In this document: positions 1 through 6,997 of the stretch, in pieces
How the letters are laid out: the number at the start of each line of letters is the position of its first letter
How positions within the stretch are numbered: the stretch's first letter is position 1
Assembly: GCA_003447785.1 (NCBI GenBank)
Contig: DLYJ01000038.1
Location: 1 to 12,932, forward strand
Length of the DNA: 12,932 nucleotides
Reading direction: 5' to 3'
DNA from: Treponema sp.
Lineage (GTDB): Bacteria > Spirochaetota > Spirochaetia > Treponematales > Treponemataceae
Program-made: the position numbers and the translations under genes
Notes under the pieces: model-generated
What the model saw: the letters and a program-made list of their open reading frames with translations, nothing else
Told to the model about the DNA's origin: nothing
The model's database searches: none

Positions 1-1270
1 CCTTTTCCTTCCAGAATCTGTAAAATGCTTCAAGCTGTTCTTCGTTCTCCTTCATGCGTGTAAACTGAGGATAAACGTTTCCCTTAAAATACTTATGCAA
101 AAGTGAAACGGAAGCCACAGCCCTTGAAAACTCGTCGGCACCGAGACCGTTTATTTTCTGATACATCTGGCTGTTTACAGCATCAAGCTGGATTATCCAG
201 TAAACACGATTTGAATATTCACTCAAGGCCTTTGCAATTTCTTCCGTAATTAAAAGTCCGTCGCCTTCAACAAGGAGGGAAAGTCCCGGATAAGAAAGAA
301 CTTCTTTTGCCATATTAAGAAAGTCAGGATTTAAAAGCGCTTCGCCAAAACAGCTTAAACTTACGACGGCGGTTTCCGAAAAATCACTTATTTTTTTAAC
401 AAGTTTCCTGAACTCGTCAAGTTTCATCTGTGGAAGTTTTTTTCCTGCAAAAAGTTTGTCATAAGGGTTGTACAGGGATTTTGTATTGTATGAAGGAGAA
501 ATCTGAATATTGTAATAATGAGGAAGTGTTTTTAATGCTCCGCAAGTTTTTGAAGCAAGATCACTGAATTCAACCGGATCAAGGCCGGAACCTGCTGTAA
601 TTTTTCTCACCTTTGCCGCGTCAAAAACGTTTTTACAAAGCATAAGTCCTGCTTTTGAAGATGCTTCAAATTCAAAACGGAACAGGCGGTAATCTTTTGG
701 AGAAAGGATTGTTTCGATTTCAAAGGAATTGATATCGCCGCTCATCACGGAAAAAACTGCATCGCGAGTGCATGAGCCTGGAGCAGTATATTTTTCGTTA
801 TTTTCTGCAAGTTCGCCTATGATGCGCGCAGCCCCCTTATCGATAACTTCTGGAGCAAGGCCGTAAGGATAGCCGTCTGCAAAGGTGTACTCGGCCTTGT
901 ATTCTTCGTGGGTGTTTATAAGTTCGTCCGTAAGTTTTGAACTCAAAAACGGACAGTCCGCCCAGCTAAAAAGCGCGTAATCTGCCTTGTACTGTTCGCA
1001 TGAAAGTGCAATCTGTTCAATTAAACCGGCAGTGGACCACCCATCTTTTTTAACGGTCGCAACCCGGTCTTTTTCAGGATTTGCGCCAATGCGTTCAATT
1101 ATTTTTTCTGACTCCCCTGTTGAATTCAGCAGGACAACTGTTTTTACGCTGTTTTTCCGGGAAAGAGCCCATTCAAGACTGAGATCAAAGGCGCATTTAC
1201 CGTCAAAAACATTCTCCAATAAATGATTGCCGTCAACCATACCTGCAAAAAGAATAACTAAATTTTTCAT
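1..1270 (-). CDS. Spiro-SPASM-like protein: nucleotidyltransferase-like N-terminus plus cysteine-less radical-SAM-like domain (3' end outside window)
   Basis: I read this frame by hand: it opens with ATG at 1270 on the minus strand (MKNLVILFAGMVDGNHLLEN) and stays open to base 1, 423 codons, so the C-terminus is missing. Residues about 1-160 look like a GT-A/nucleotidyltransferase fold (hydrophobic start, then DYALFSWADCPFLSS, resembling the 'aD.Pfl' metal site of such enzymes). Residues about 250-400 align by eye with radical SAM proteins: an NIQISPSYNTKSLYNP segment sits where CNxxCxxCP is expected, and CFGEALLNPDF matches the GEPLLNPDF motif. The three cluster cysteines are Y261, S265 and N268 instead. 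From memory, the spirochaete 'spiro-SPASM' family has just this build with an iron-sulfur SPASM domain at the C-terminus; that part would lie beyond base 1. Substrate and reaction are unknown. It is transcribed divergently from xseA; a GGAG stands too far upstream of the ATG to be a convincing ribosome site. Confidence 0.75.
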   Translation of the reverse strand, partial: MKNLVILFAGMVDGNHLLENVFDGKCAFDLSLEWALSRKNSVKTVVLLNSTGESEKIIERIGANPEKDRVATVKKDGWSTAGLIEQIALSCEQYKADYALFSWADCPFLSSKLTDELINTHEEYKAEYTFADGYPYGLAPEVIDKGAARIIGELAENNEKYTAPGSCTRDAVFSVMSGDINSFEIETILSPKDYRLFRFEFEASSKAGLMLCKNVFDAAKVRKITAGSGLDPVEFSDLASKTCGALKTLPHYYNIQISPSYNTKSLYNPYDKLFAGKKLPQMKLDEFRKLVKKISDFSETAVVSLSCFGEALLNPDFLNMAKEVLSYPGLSLLVEGDGLLITEEIAKALSEYSNRVYWIIQLDAVNSQMYQKINGLGADEFSRAVASVSLLHKYFKGNVYPQFTRMKENEEQLEAFYRFWKEK

Positions 1271-1292
1271 CTTTTTATTATCGGCTCCGTAA

Positions 1293-1321
1293 TTGAACAA
1301 TATAAATCGATTGTATAAAAT
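1293..1321 (+). promoter_or_regulatory. Probable sigma-70-type promoter for xseA-xseB-mutL
   Basis: In the 63-base divergent gap (1271-1333), TTGAAC at 1293-1298 and TAAAAT at 1316-1321 are separated by 17 bases. Transcription would begin only a few bases before the xseA ATG at 1334, and no good Shine-Dalgarno sequence precedes that ATG, so the leader would be very short. The AT-rich core (TATAAA, TATATT on the other strand) could also serve the minus-strand gene, but I cannot pick out a convincing pair for it. Confidence 0.4.
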
Positions 1322-1333
1322 CAGTCTGTAGTT

Positions 1334-2539
1334 ATGTCACAAAGTTTATTGGATCCGGACACAGTTTTTACAGTATCAAATCTCACAACTGCGGTAAAAG
1401 ACCTTCTTGAAGGAACTTTTACAAATATCACCCTGGAAGGCGAAATTTCAAACTACAGACCTAATTCAACCGGTCACTTATACTTTACATTAAAAGACGA
1501 ACAATCGCAAATCAGTGCCGTAATGTTCCGCACGCGTGCCGCCTACCTCAATTTTGTGCCAAAAGACGGCATGAAAGTCCGCTGCACGGGCACAATCACA
1601 GTTTATGTTCCCCGGGGAAACTACCAGATTAACATTACAAAGATGGAAATCTGCGGTGCCGGAAACATTCTTCAGATTCTTGAAGAACGAAAAAAGCGCC
1701 TCTTTGCAGAAGGCTTATTCGATGAATCCCGCAAGGTAAAAATTCCAACATTTCCAAAAACCATAGGTGTGGTTACAAGTTCCACAGGGGCGGCCCTCAG
1801 GGATATTTTACAGATTACAAAACGCCGTAATCCCACAGTAAACGTTGTAGTTCTTCCGGCAGTTGTCCAGGGAGACCAGGCAGCCCCGTCAATTGCAAGA
1901 CAAATCAAGGTTGCAAATGAATTCAACATGTGTGACACACTGATTGTAGGCCGCGGAGGCGGTTCCCTGGAAGACCTTCTCCCGTTCAGCGAAGAAATTG
2001 TTGTGCGGGCAGTTGCAGAAAGTAAAATTCCGGTTATCAGCGCCGTTGGGCACGAATTTGACTGGGCAATCTGCGACTACGCAGCAGATTACCGGGCGCC
2101 TACTCCGTCTGCGGCAGCCGAATGTGCAGTTCCTCAGCTTATGGACATCAAAAATGACCTTAATTATTATCAGGAACAGCTTTACCAGACAATCAGGCAA
2201 AAAACGGAAAAAATGCATTACCTGATAAACAGCTTTCAGCCGGAGGCGATGGAAACACGCTTCCGCGGAATCTACGAGCCCCTTTCCATGCGCTACGAAA
2301 CTGCAAGACAGGCATTAAGGGATAACATTACGCAGAAACTCAAGGACATAAAACAGCAGATTCAGCAGCATATAACGGTCCTGGAAAATGCAAGCCCTTC
2401 AACAATTTTTGCCCGGGGATACTCCATGGTAAAAAATGCAGAAGGAAAAATTGTCCGCTCAGGCAGCGATGTCAAAGCGGGAGAAACACTGGAAATAACA
2501 CCTGCAGAAGGAGTAATCCACGCTCAGGTAATTCAATAA
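1334..2539 (+). CDS. xseA: Exodeoxyribonuclease VII large subunit
   Basis: Catalytic subunit of exonuclease VII, which degrades single-stranded DNA from both ends into acid-soluble oligonucleotides in the cytoplasm and, in E. coli, is one of the exonucleases serving methyl-directed mismatch repair. Residues about 8-105 form the OB-fold nucleic-acid-binding domain (VSNLTTAVKDLLEG, then GEISNYRPNSTGHLYFTLKD). The nuclease domain follows, with GVVTSSTGAALRDI, VGRGGGSLEDLLPF (glycine run from G206), AVGHEFDW (H240) and RAPTPSAAAE. A helical arm comes next and then the C-terminal ARGYSMV segment. At 401 residues it is slightly shorter than the E. coli protein but complete. The ATG at 1334 gives the normal family N-terminus although its ribosome site is weak. 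The xseB start lies 23 bases after its stop, behind GAGGG. The usual 'GHE-TD' at this site reads GHEFD, a mild variation. Confidence 0.97.
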   Translation: MSQSLLDPDTVFTVSNLTTAVKDLLEGTFTNITLEGEISNYRPNSTGHLYFTLKDEQSQISAVMFRTRAAYLNFVPKDGMKVRCTGTITVYVPRGNYQINITKMEICGAGNILQILEERKKRLFAEGLFDESRKVKIPTFPKTIGVVTSSTGAALRDILQITKRRNPTVNVVVLPAVVQGDQAAPSIARQIKVANEFNMCDTLIVGRGGGSLEDLLPFSEEIVVRAVAESKIPVISAVGHEFDWAICDYAADYRAPTPSAAAECAVPQLMDIKNDLNYYQEQLYQTIRQKTEKMHYLINSFQPEAMETRFRGIYEPLSMRYETARQALRDNITQKLKDIKQQIQQHITVLENASPSTIFARGYSMVKNAEGKIVRSGSDVKAGETLEITPAEGVIHAQVIQ

Positions 2540-2562
2540 AAAAAAGGATTTGAGGGAATTAA

Positions 2563-2862
2563 ATGACATTTGAAGAAAACCTTGCAAAGCTGGAACAGTT
2601 ATCAAACGATATAAAACGAACTGACATCTCGCTGGAAGATGCGCTCAAAGATTTTGAAGAAGGCATCAAACTTGCAAAAACTCTCGAAGTTGACCTTCAG
2701 AAAATCGAAGGCAAGATTCAAATTCTCATGAATCAGCCTGTAAGCGCAAAAGAAAGTCCTTCAGGCAGGGCAGTTGAACCTGAACTTGATTTATTTACTG
2801 CCGTAAATGCCGAAACCGGAAGTTCAGGGGCACCGAATCAGGGATTAAGACAAGACAGCTAA
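2563..2862 (+). CDS. xseB: Exodeoxyribonuclease VII small subunit
   Basis: Small subunit of exonuclease VII; several copies bind the helical arm of the large subunit and are needed for activity. Residues 1-62 are the whole family domain: MTFEENLAKLEQLSNDIK, then the hallmark LEDALKDFEEGIKLAKT and a closing helix (LQKIEGKIQIL). Residues from about 65 to 99 are an extra, low-complexity tail rich in Ser, Gly, Glu and Pro, which makes the protein longer than the usual 75-85 residues; it looks disordered and I assign it no function. GAGGG at 2552-2556 gives a well-placed ribosome site. Its TAA ends one base before the mutL ATG, so mutL is probably translationally coupled to it. Confidence 0.94.
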   Translation: MTFEENLAKLEQLSNDIKRTDISLEDALKDFEEGIKLAKTLEVDLQKIEGKIQILMNQPVSAKESPSGRAVEPELDLFTAVNAETGSSGAPNQGLRQDS

Positions 2863-2863
2863 A

Positions 2864-4765
2864 ATGAGCCAGGCTAAAACTCACCGTCCCGTTAAAACAC
2901 TCAGTCCGGAAGTTGCAAGAAAAATTGCCGCAGGAGAAGTTATAGACCGCCCTAACGCAATCGTCCGCGAACTTATGGATAATGCTGTGGACAGCGGGGC
3001 CGATTCAATAAATGTAGAAATCTCAGGCGGCGGAATCAGTCAAATCCGAATCAGCGACAACGGTTCGGGCATGACAAAAGAAGATCTCAAAAACTGCGCA
3101 CGCCCTCACGCTACAAGCAAAATCGAACAGGCAAGCGATTTGATGAACCTGTCAACTCTGGGCTTCCGCGGAGAAGCCCTTGCGTCCATTGCAGCCGTAA
3201 GCCGTCTTACAATTGCATCGGGCACCTGGAAAATGAGCGCTTCCATCACCGAAGACCATCTCCTTGAACAGATTGCACCGGTTCAAAACGGAAAGGGAAC
3301 AATCGTAACAAGCGAAGGTCTCTTTGAAAATTTTCCGGCACGCCGCGTCTTTTTAAAACGCCCGGCTTCAGAAAACTTAATGTGCCGCGAAACTTTTGTA
3401 GAAAAAGCACTCCCCCGCCCCGACATTTCCTTCCGGCTTACCGTGGACGGACAGTTACGCCTGAACCTTCCTCAGACAGAAAATATCATTGAACGCTTTT
3501 GCGACGCCCTTGAATTAAAGGAAAGCCCGCAGTTATTTTCATTATTAAAGCAGTCGGGCTCAAACTGGAGTTTTGAACTTGTAATAGGTGACCCCTCCGT
3601 TTACCGCAATGACAGAAAAAACATCTTTGTTTATGTAAACGGAAGACGAGTCCAGGAATATTCACTTTTACAGGCAATTGAATACGGCTGCCAGGGATTT
3701 TTCCCCAACGGAACCCATCCGGTAGCAGCAGTTTTTGTCCGGATGGATCCGTCCCAGGTAGATTTTAATATTCACCCGGCTAAAAAAGAAGTACGCTTCA
3801 AGGATTCGGCAGAGCTTCACCACGGAATTAGTTCAACCGTAACAGATCACTTCCGCGCACTTGGAATTAAATCATCGAGGGACGAAGAAAACCTTCAGAA
3901 ACAGCTTTTACAGGAAGAAAGAGTCAGCGGCTTTAATTTTGATTCAGTTCCGGATATTAAAATAAAAGAAGAACCACGCCCGACATTTGCAGGAAGTTTC
4001 GGCACATCCGGCACAGGCTCACTGCGCTCAAAGTTTTTTGATTACGAAAAAACTCCACAGCCAAAAAACCTTTCAAGCCTCGTAGAAAGTGCGCTGAGTT
4101 CCGAAAGACCGGTTATTTCTGCCCCGGAAAACACGCAGAAAATTGAACAGCCAGAATACACCGGACAGGCAGGACAGGCAGGACAGACAGGACAGTCTGA
4201 ACAATTCAACAAAAAAGACAGCGACGGCTTTATTTTTCTTGGAACCGCCCTGGACTGCTTTCTCCTTGCCCAGGTGGACGACACGATTTACTTTATCGAC
4301 CAGCACGCCGCCCACGAACGCATTCTGTTTGACAATCTCATGGCAGGGCCTGCTGAAACCCAGTCACTTCTAATTCCTTTTGAAATTCAAACTGAAAAAG
4401 AAGATGAACAGAGACTTATTGAATCCCTGCCGCTTTTAAAACAGCACGGTTTTGAAGGAAAAAGCCTCGGCGACGGCAGATTTGAGTTTTATACGGTTCC
4501 ATCCCGCTGCACAAGCACCCAGCAGGAACTTGAAGAAGCGATTATAAAGAATATGGAAAGTCCGGAAAAAATTCTTTATTCAGTGCTTGCAATGACTGCC
4601 TGCAAGGCCGCAATCAAGGACGGAAACATTCTCGACCGCGATGCCGCAAGTTCTCTTGCAAAAAAAGCGCTCACACTCACTGACCCCCACTGCCCTCACG
4701 GACGGCCGGTCTGGACCGTTCTGACAAAAGAGCAGCTTTTTGCCCGTGTCCGCCGCACCCGCTAG
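2864..4765 (+). CDS. mutL: DNA mismatch repair protein MutL (endonuclease type)
   Basis: MutL links mismatch recognition by MutS to strand excision. The N-terminal GHKL ATPase is complete: RELMDNAVDSGA (E36, N40), DNGSGM at 65-70, ATSKI, GFRGEALASI from 100, then LFENFPARRVFLKR, VNGRRVQ and DFNIHPAKKEVRF. Residues about 345-450 are a variable linker. The C-terminal domain carries the metal-dependent nicking motifs found in organisms without MutH: DQHAAHE from D479, ACKAAIKDGN from A579, CPHGRP from C610 and a final FxR (F626-R628). The DQHA motif ends in Asp (D490) where Glu is usual. In this class MutL itself nicks the daughter strand, often stimulated by the sliding clamp. The ATG is one base after the xseB stop and no separate strong ribosome site is seen. 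It ends 9 bases from the stop of the convergent gene with no terminator hairpin between. At 633 residues the length is normal. Confidence 0.97.
   Translation: MSQAKTHRPVKTLSPEVARKIAAGEVIDRPNAIVRELMDNAVDSGADSINVEISGGGISQIRISDNGSGMTKEDLKNCARPHATSKIEQASDLMNLSTLGFRGEALASIAAVSRLTIASGTWKMSASITEDHLLEQIAPVQNGKGTIVTSEGLFENFPARRVFLKRPASENLMCRETFVEKALPRPDISFRLTVDGQLRLNLPQTENIIERFCDALELKESPQLFSLLKQSGSNWSFELVIGDPSVYRNDRKNIFVYVNGRRVQEYSLLQAIEYGCQGFFPNGTHPVAAVFVRMDPSQVDFNIHPAKKEVRFKDSAELHHGISSTVTDHFRALGIKSSRDEENLQKQLLQEERVSGFNFDSVPDIKIKEEPRPTFAGSFGTSGTGSLRSKFFDYEKTPQPKNLSSLVESALSSERPVISAPENTQKIEQPEYTGQAGQAGQTGQSEQFNKKDSDGFIFLGTALDCFLLAQVDDTIYFIDQHAAHERILFDNLMAGPAETQSLLIPFEIQTEKEDEQRLIESLPLLKQHGFEGKSLGDGRFEFYTVPSRCTSTQQELEEAIIKNMESPEKILYSVLAMTACKAAIKDGNILDRDAASSLAKKALTLTDPHCPHGRPVWTVLTKEQLFARVRRTR
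4163..4198 (+). repeat. 9-base tandem repeat inside mutL linker (about 4 units)
   Basis: Four units in a row, GGACAGGCA, GGACAGGCA, GGACAGACA and GGACAGTCT, the first two identical. They are in frame and encode Gly-Gln-Ala, Gly-Gln-Ala, Gly-Gln-Thr and Gly-Gln-Ser at residues 434-445, in the flexible linker between the ATPase and endonuclease domains. Gain or loss of a unit would preserve the reading frame and change linker length by three residues. Confidence 0.9.
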
Positions 4766-4774
4766 TTACAGTGT

Positions 4775-6883
4775 TTATTTTGTAAGCAAAAATTCTACGC
4801 GGCGGTTGTATTCTTTATTTTCCGTTTTACCGTCACCGTTTTTTGCTATAAGACGGTTCTTTGGAATTCCCCGCTTCAAGAGGAATTCTTCAACTGATTT
4901 TGCGCGGTTCAGGGCGAGCAGTTTTTCTTCTTTTGTCCACTCCTCCCCGTCAGGGTTAACGTAGCCTGTAATTATAACCTTATACTGCTCGTAATTTTCG
5001 TCAATCAGGATATTGTAAACGGTTTCCAGAGTTTCGTTGTTTTTGCTGTTGTTAATCAGTTCGGCGCTGTTAATCTTGAATGAAAGTGTGGGAATTGCAA
5101 TATCGATTGTTCCGTCGTCATGTGCGTAAATTTCAACTTTTTTGGCAACTTCCTTCGGTTTTGCAGAACGCTTTACGCTGAACTTTCCTTTCAGTGTTGA
5201 ACTCTGATCATAAGCATCCCTGACAGTCATCTCATATTCAAGTTCGTCCTTTTCCTTTACAAACTTTCCGTCAGAGGTTTTTCCGTCCCATTCAAAATTA
5301 TCAGGTTTTCCGCTTCCGTTTTTTGAATAGATGACATTACTGTCCTGTTTAACTTCAAAATTCCATTTTTCAACATTTGCAACGGATTCAGGATTGATGT
5401 CGATTTTCAACACATCATTTACACCGTCACCGTCCGGAGAAAAGTCTTCAGGTGATATAATCATCTGCGGCTGGGTAATCGTTGTCGCACATACAAAAGG
5501 CTTGCCGGAAGCAGTTACCGAACCGCCTGTTTTATATTGAATTTTCATCCTCGGGGTGAACTTTCCTTCAGTGATGTTTCCGTTATCATCCTTTCCGTCC
5601 CAGGCCAGCTGTGAATTAAACTTTTTGCCCTTCATCGTCTTTACGACATTTCCGTATTCATCAACGATTTCAAACACATAGGATGAAACATTCTTACTGT
5701 CTGTAGCGCTGACTGTAAATGTCTGCCTTCTGAGCTTTATGTCTTCCGCATTAGGAGAAAATCCCGGGCGGGTATTCAAAATAGTAAGCTTGCCCGCACT
5801 GAGAGTGTAAACTGCATCAGGCACGTCCTTTAAGTCGTCACCCACTTCTTCAAGCCTTGTTTTTTCTTCGGCAAATTTTACGCCGCTATCAGGTTTCAAT
5901 TCTTCGTCAACAAAGGCTTCAAAAGCAGCCTTTTCTTCATGAACAGCAACTTCCACAGGCTTCATGAGTTCTTTATCAACTGCTTCTTCCTGAGGAACTT
6001 CTTTTTCCTGGACAACAGGTTTTGAAGCCACATAATCATCTTCAACGCGGCTCTCTTCCGGAACTTCTGCAAGCTCCGGCTCAGGCTGCGGCGGAAGTGC
6101 CGGCACTTCGAATTTTACAAGTTCTTCATCAACTGAATCTTCTTCAACCTTATAAACCGGAAGTTCATAATTTACCTTTTCTTCCGTGTTTTCGGCGCGG
6201 ATAATACTTGAATTTTTAACGTTCATTTCGTCCAGGCTGATTAATTCGGGCTTTTCGTTTGCACGGCGAATGATTTCTGCTTCCAAGAGTGCAAGGAGGC
6301 GCTCGATTTCACTTCTCTGTTCAGACTGGGGATCAAGTTCAAGATATTTGATGTAGTTGTCTTTTGCGGCCTGAAGATGGTCCTGTCTGAGCTGGGCATT
6401 TGCGCGGTTCAAATAAGCAGGCGCAAAGTTTTCGTCCTCTTTTATGGCAAGGGTATAGCTTGCTTCGGCGCGGGCAAAGTTTGTAAGCGCGTAGGCTGAG
6501 TTTCCTGCATTGTAAGCAAGGATTTTGTGATCCGTATTGCTTTTTGAAAGGCCTTTTACACAGCAGGCAAAGGACCGTGTAAAATCTCCGGTCTGGTAGT
6601 AGGCAACTCCAAGGTGAATGTAAATTGCCGGGTTGATATTTGGTTCTTCAATGCATTTTTCGTAGAGGGGAATTGCTTCTTTGGGCTGGTTGAGGGTATA
6701 GAACTCTTCCGCCTTTTCATAGTCTTCATTATAAACAATGGGAATTTCTTCTTTCTGGACTTTTTTAGAAGAAGCAGTTTTTGCCTTTTTGCTTTTTTCG
6801 ATCAATGATTTTTTTGCCTGAGAATAAACACCGTTTGAGGATAAAAGAACTGCCGCAACAAATAAATAAAAAATTCTTTTCAT
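4775..6883 (-). CDS. Secreted TPR / FlgD-like / OmpA-domain envelope protein
   Basis: A 702-residue exported protein. Residues 1-22 or so are a signal peptide (MKRIFYLFVAAVLLSSNG); no lipobox cysteine follows, so it is probably periplasmic. Residues about 50-205 hold roughly four TPR units (GVAYYQTGDF, GNSAYALTNFARAEASY, NRANAQLRQDH). Residues about 235-360 are an acidic, Pro/Val/Glu-rich spacer. Two FlgD-Ig-like repeats follow, each with a WDGK..xG hairpin (W428 and W532), separated by FSPDGDGVND from F481, a motif common in cell-surface Ig-like repeats. Residues about 590-702 are an OmpA C-terminal domain (PTLSFKINSAEL, LALNRAKSVEEFLLKRGI, ending NRRVEFLL). The position that is Asp in the peptidoglycan-binding GHTDxxG motif is Asn (N643 in GYVNPDGEE), while the partner Arg (R660) is kept. 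Likely role: envelope scaffold linking protein partners to the cell wall; not proven. It is convergent with mutL and divergent from the TPR gene at 6998. Confidence 0.88.
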   Translation of the reverse strand: MKRIFYLFVAAVLLSSNGVYSQAKKSLIEKSKKAKTASSKKVQKEEIPIVYNEDYEKAEEFYTLNQPKEAIPLYEKCIEEPNINPAIYIHLGVAYYQTGDFTRSFACCVKGLSKSNTDHKILAYNAGNSAYALTNFARAEASYTLAIKEDENFAPAYLNRANAQLRQDHLQAAKDNYIKYLELDPQSEQRSEIERLLALLEAEIIRRANEKPELISLDEMNVKNSSIIRAENTEEKVNYELPVYKVEEDSVDEELVKFEVPALPPQPEPELAEVPEESRVEDDYVASKPVVQEKEVPQEEAVDKELMKPVEVAVHEEKAAFEAFVDEELKPDSGVKFAEEKTRLEEVGDDLKDVPDAVYTLSAGKLTILNTRPGFSPNAEDIKLRRQTFTVSATDSKNVSSYVFEIVDEYGNVVKTMKGKKFNSQLAWDGKDDNGNITEGKFTPRMKIQYKTGGSVTASGKPFVCATTITQPQMIISPEDFSPDGDGVNDVLKIDINPESVANVEKWNFEVKQDSNVIYSKNGSGKPDNFEWDGKTSDGKFVKEKDELEYEMTVRDAYDQSSTLKGKFSVKRSAKPKEVAKKVEIYAHDDGTIDIAIPTLSFKINSAELINNSKNNETLETVYNILIDENYEQYKVIITGYVNPDGEEWTKEEKLLALNRAKSVEEFLLKRGIPKNRLIAKNGDGKTENKEYNRRVEFLLTK

Positions 6884-6889
6884 AATTTA

Positions 6890-6918
6890 ATTATCGCACA
6901 AAAATACATAAGTTTGAA
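6890..6918 (-). promoter_or_regulatory. Weak candidate promoter for the OmpA-domain gene
   Basis: On the minus strand TTCAAA (6918-6913) and GATAAT (6895-6890) are 17 bases apart. The -10 element ends only 6 bases before the ATG codon, so the transcript would be almost leaderless; this fits the lack of a Shine-Dalgarno sequence in front of this ATG but is otherwise unsupported. Confidence 0.2.
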
Positions 6919-6937
6919 TTCAAAATAAGGTGCGGGT

Positions 6938-6966
6938 TTGACAGATTCAATCTAAATGATTATCCT
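6938..6966 (+). promoter_or_regulatory. Sigma-70-type promoter for the TPR-metallophosphoesterase-ParB-like operon
   Basis: A perfect -35 box TTGACA (6938-6943) is followed after 17 bases by TATCCT (6961-6966). The predicted start near 6973 leaves a leader of about 25 bases that includes the ribosome site GGGGGAA (from 6986), 7 bases or so before the ATG at 6998. Confidence 0.6.
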
Positions 6967-6997
6967 TAAGAGTAGTTATATCTTCGGGGGAATTTAA

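Noticed and set aside
987..1226. Plus-strand open frame opposite the start of the radical-SAM-like gene.
   Set aside because: The minus-strand frame through the same bases gives a coherent nucleotidyltransferase-like N-terminus; the plus frame has none.
4766..4774. Shared terminator between the convergent mutL and OmpA-domain genes.
   Set aside because: The 9-base gap contains no inverted repeat, and no T-tract hairpin was seen around either stop codon.
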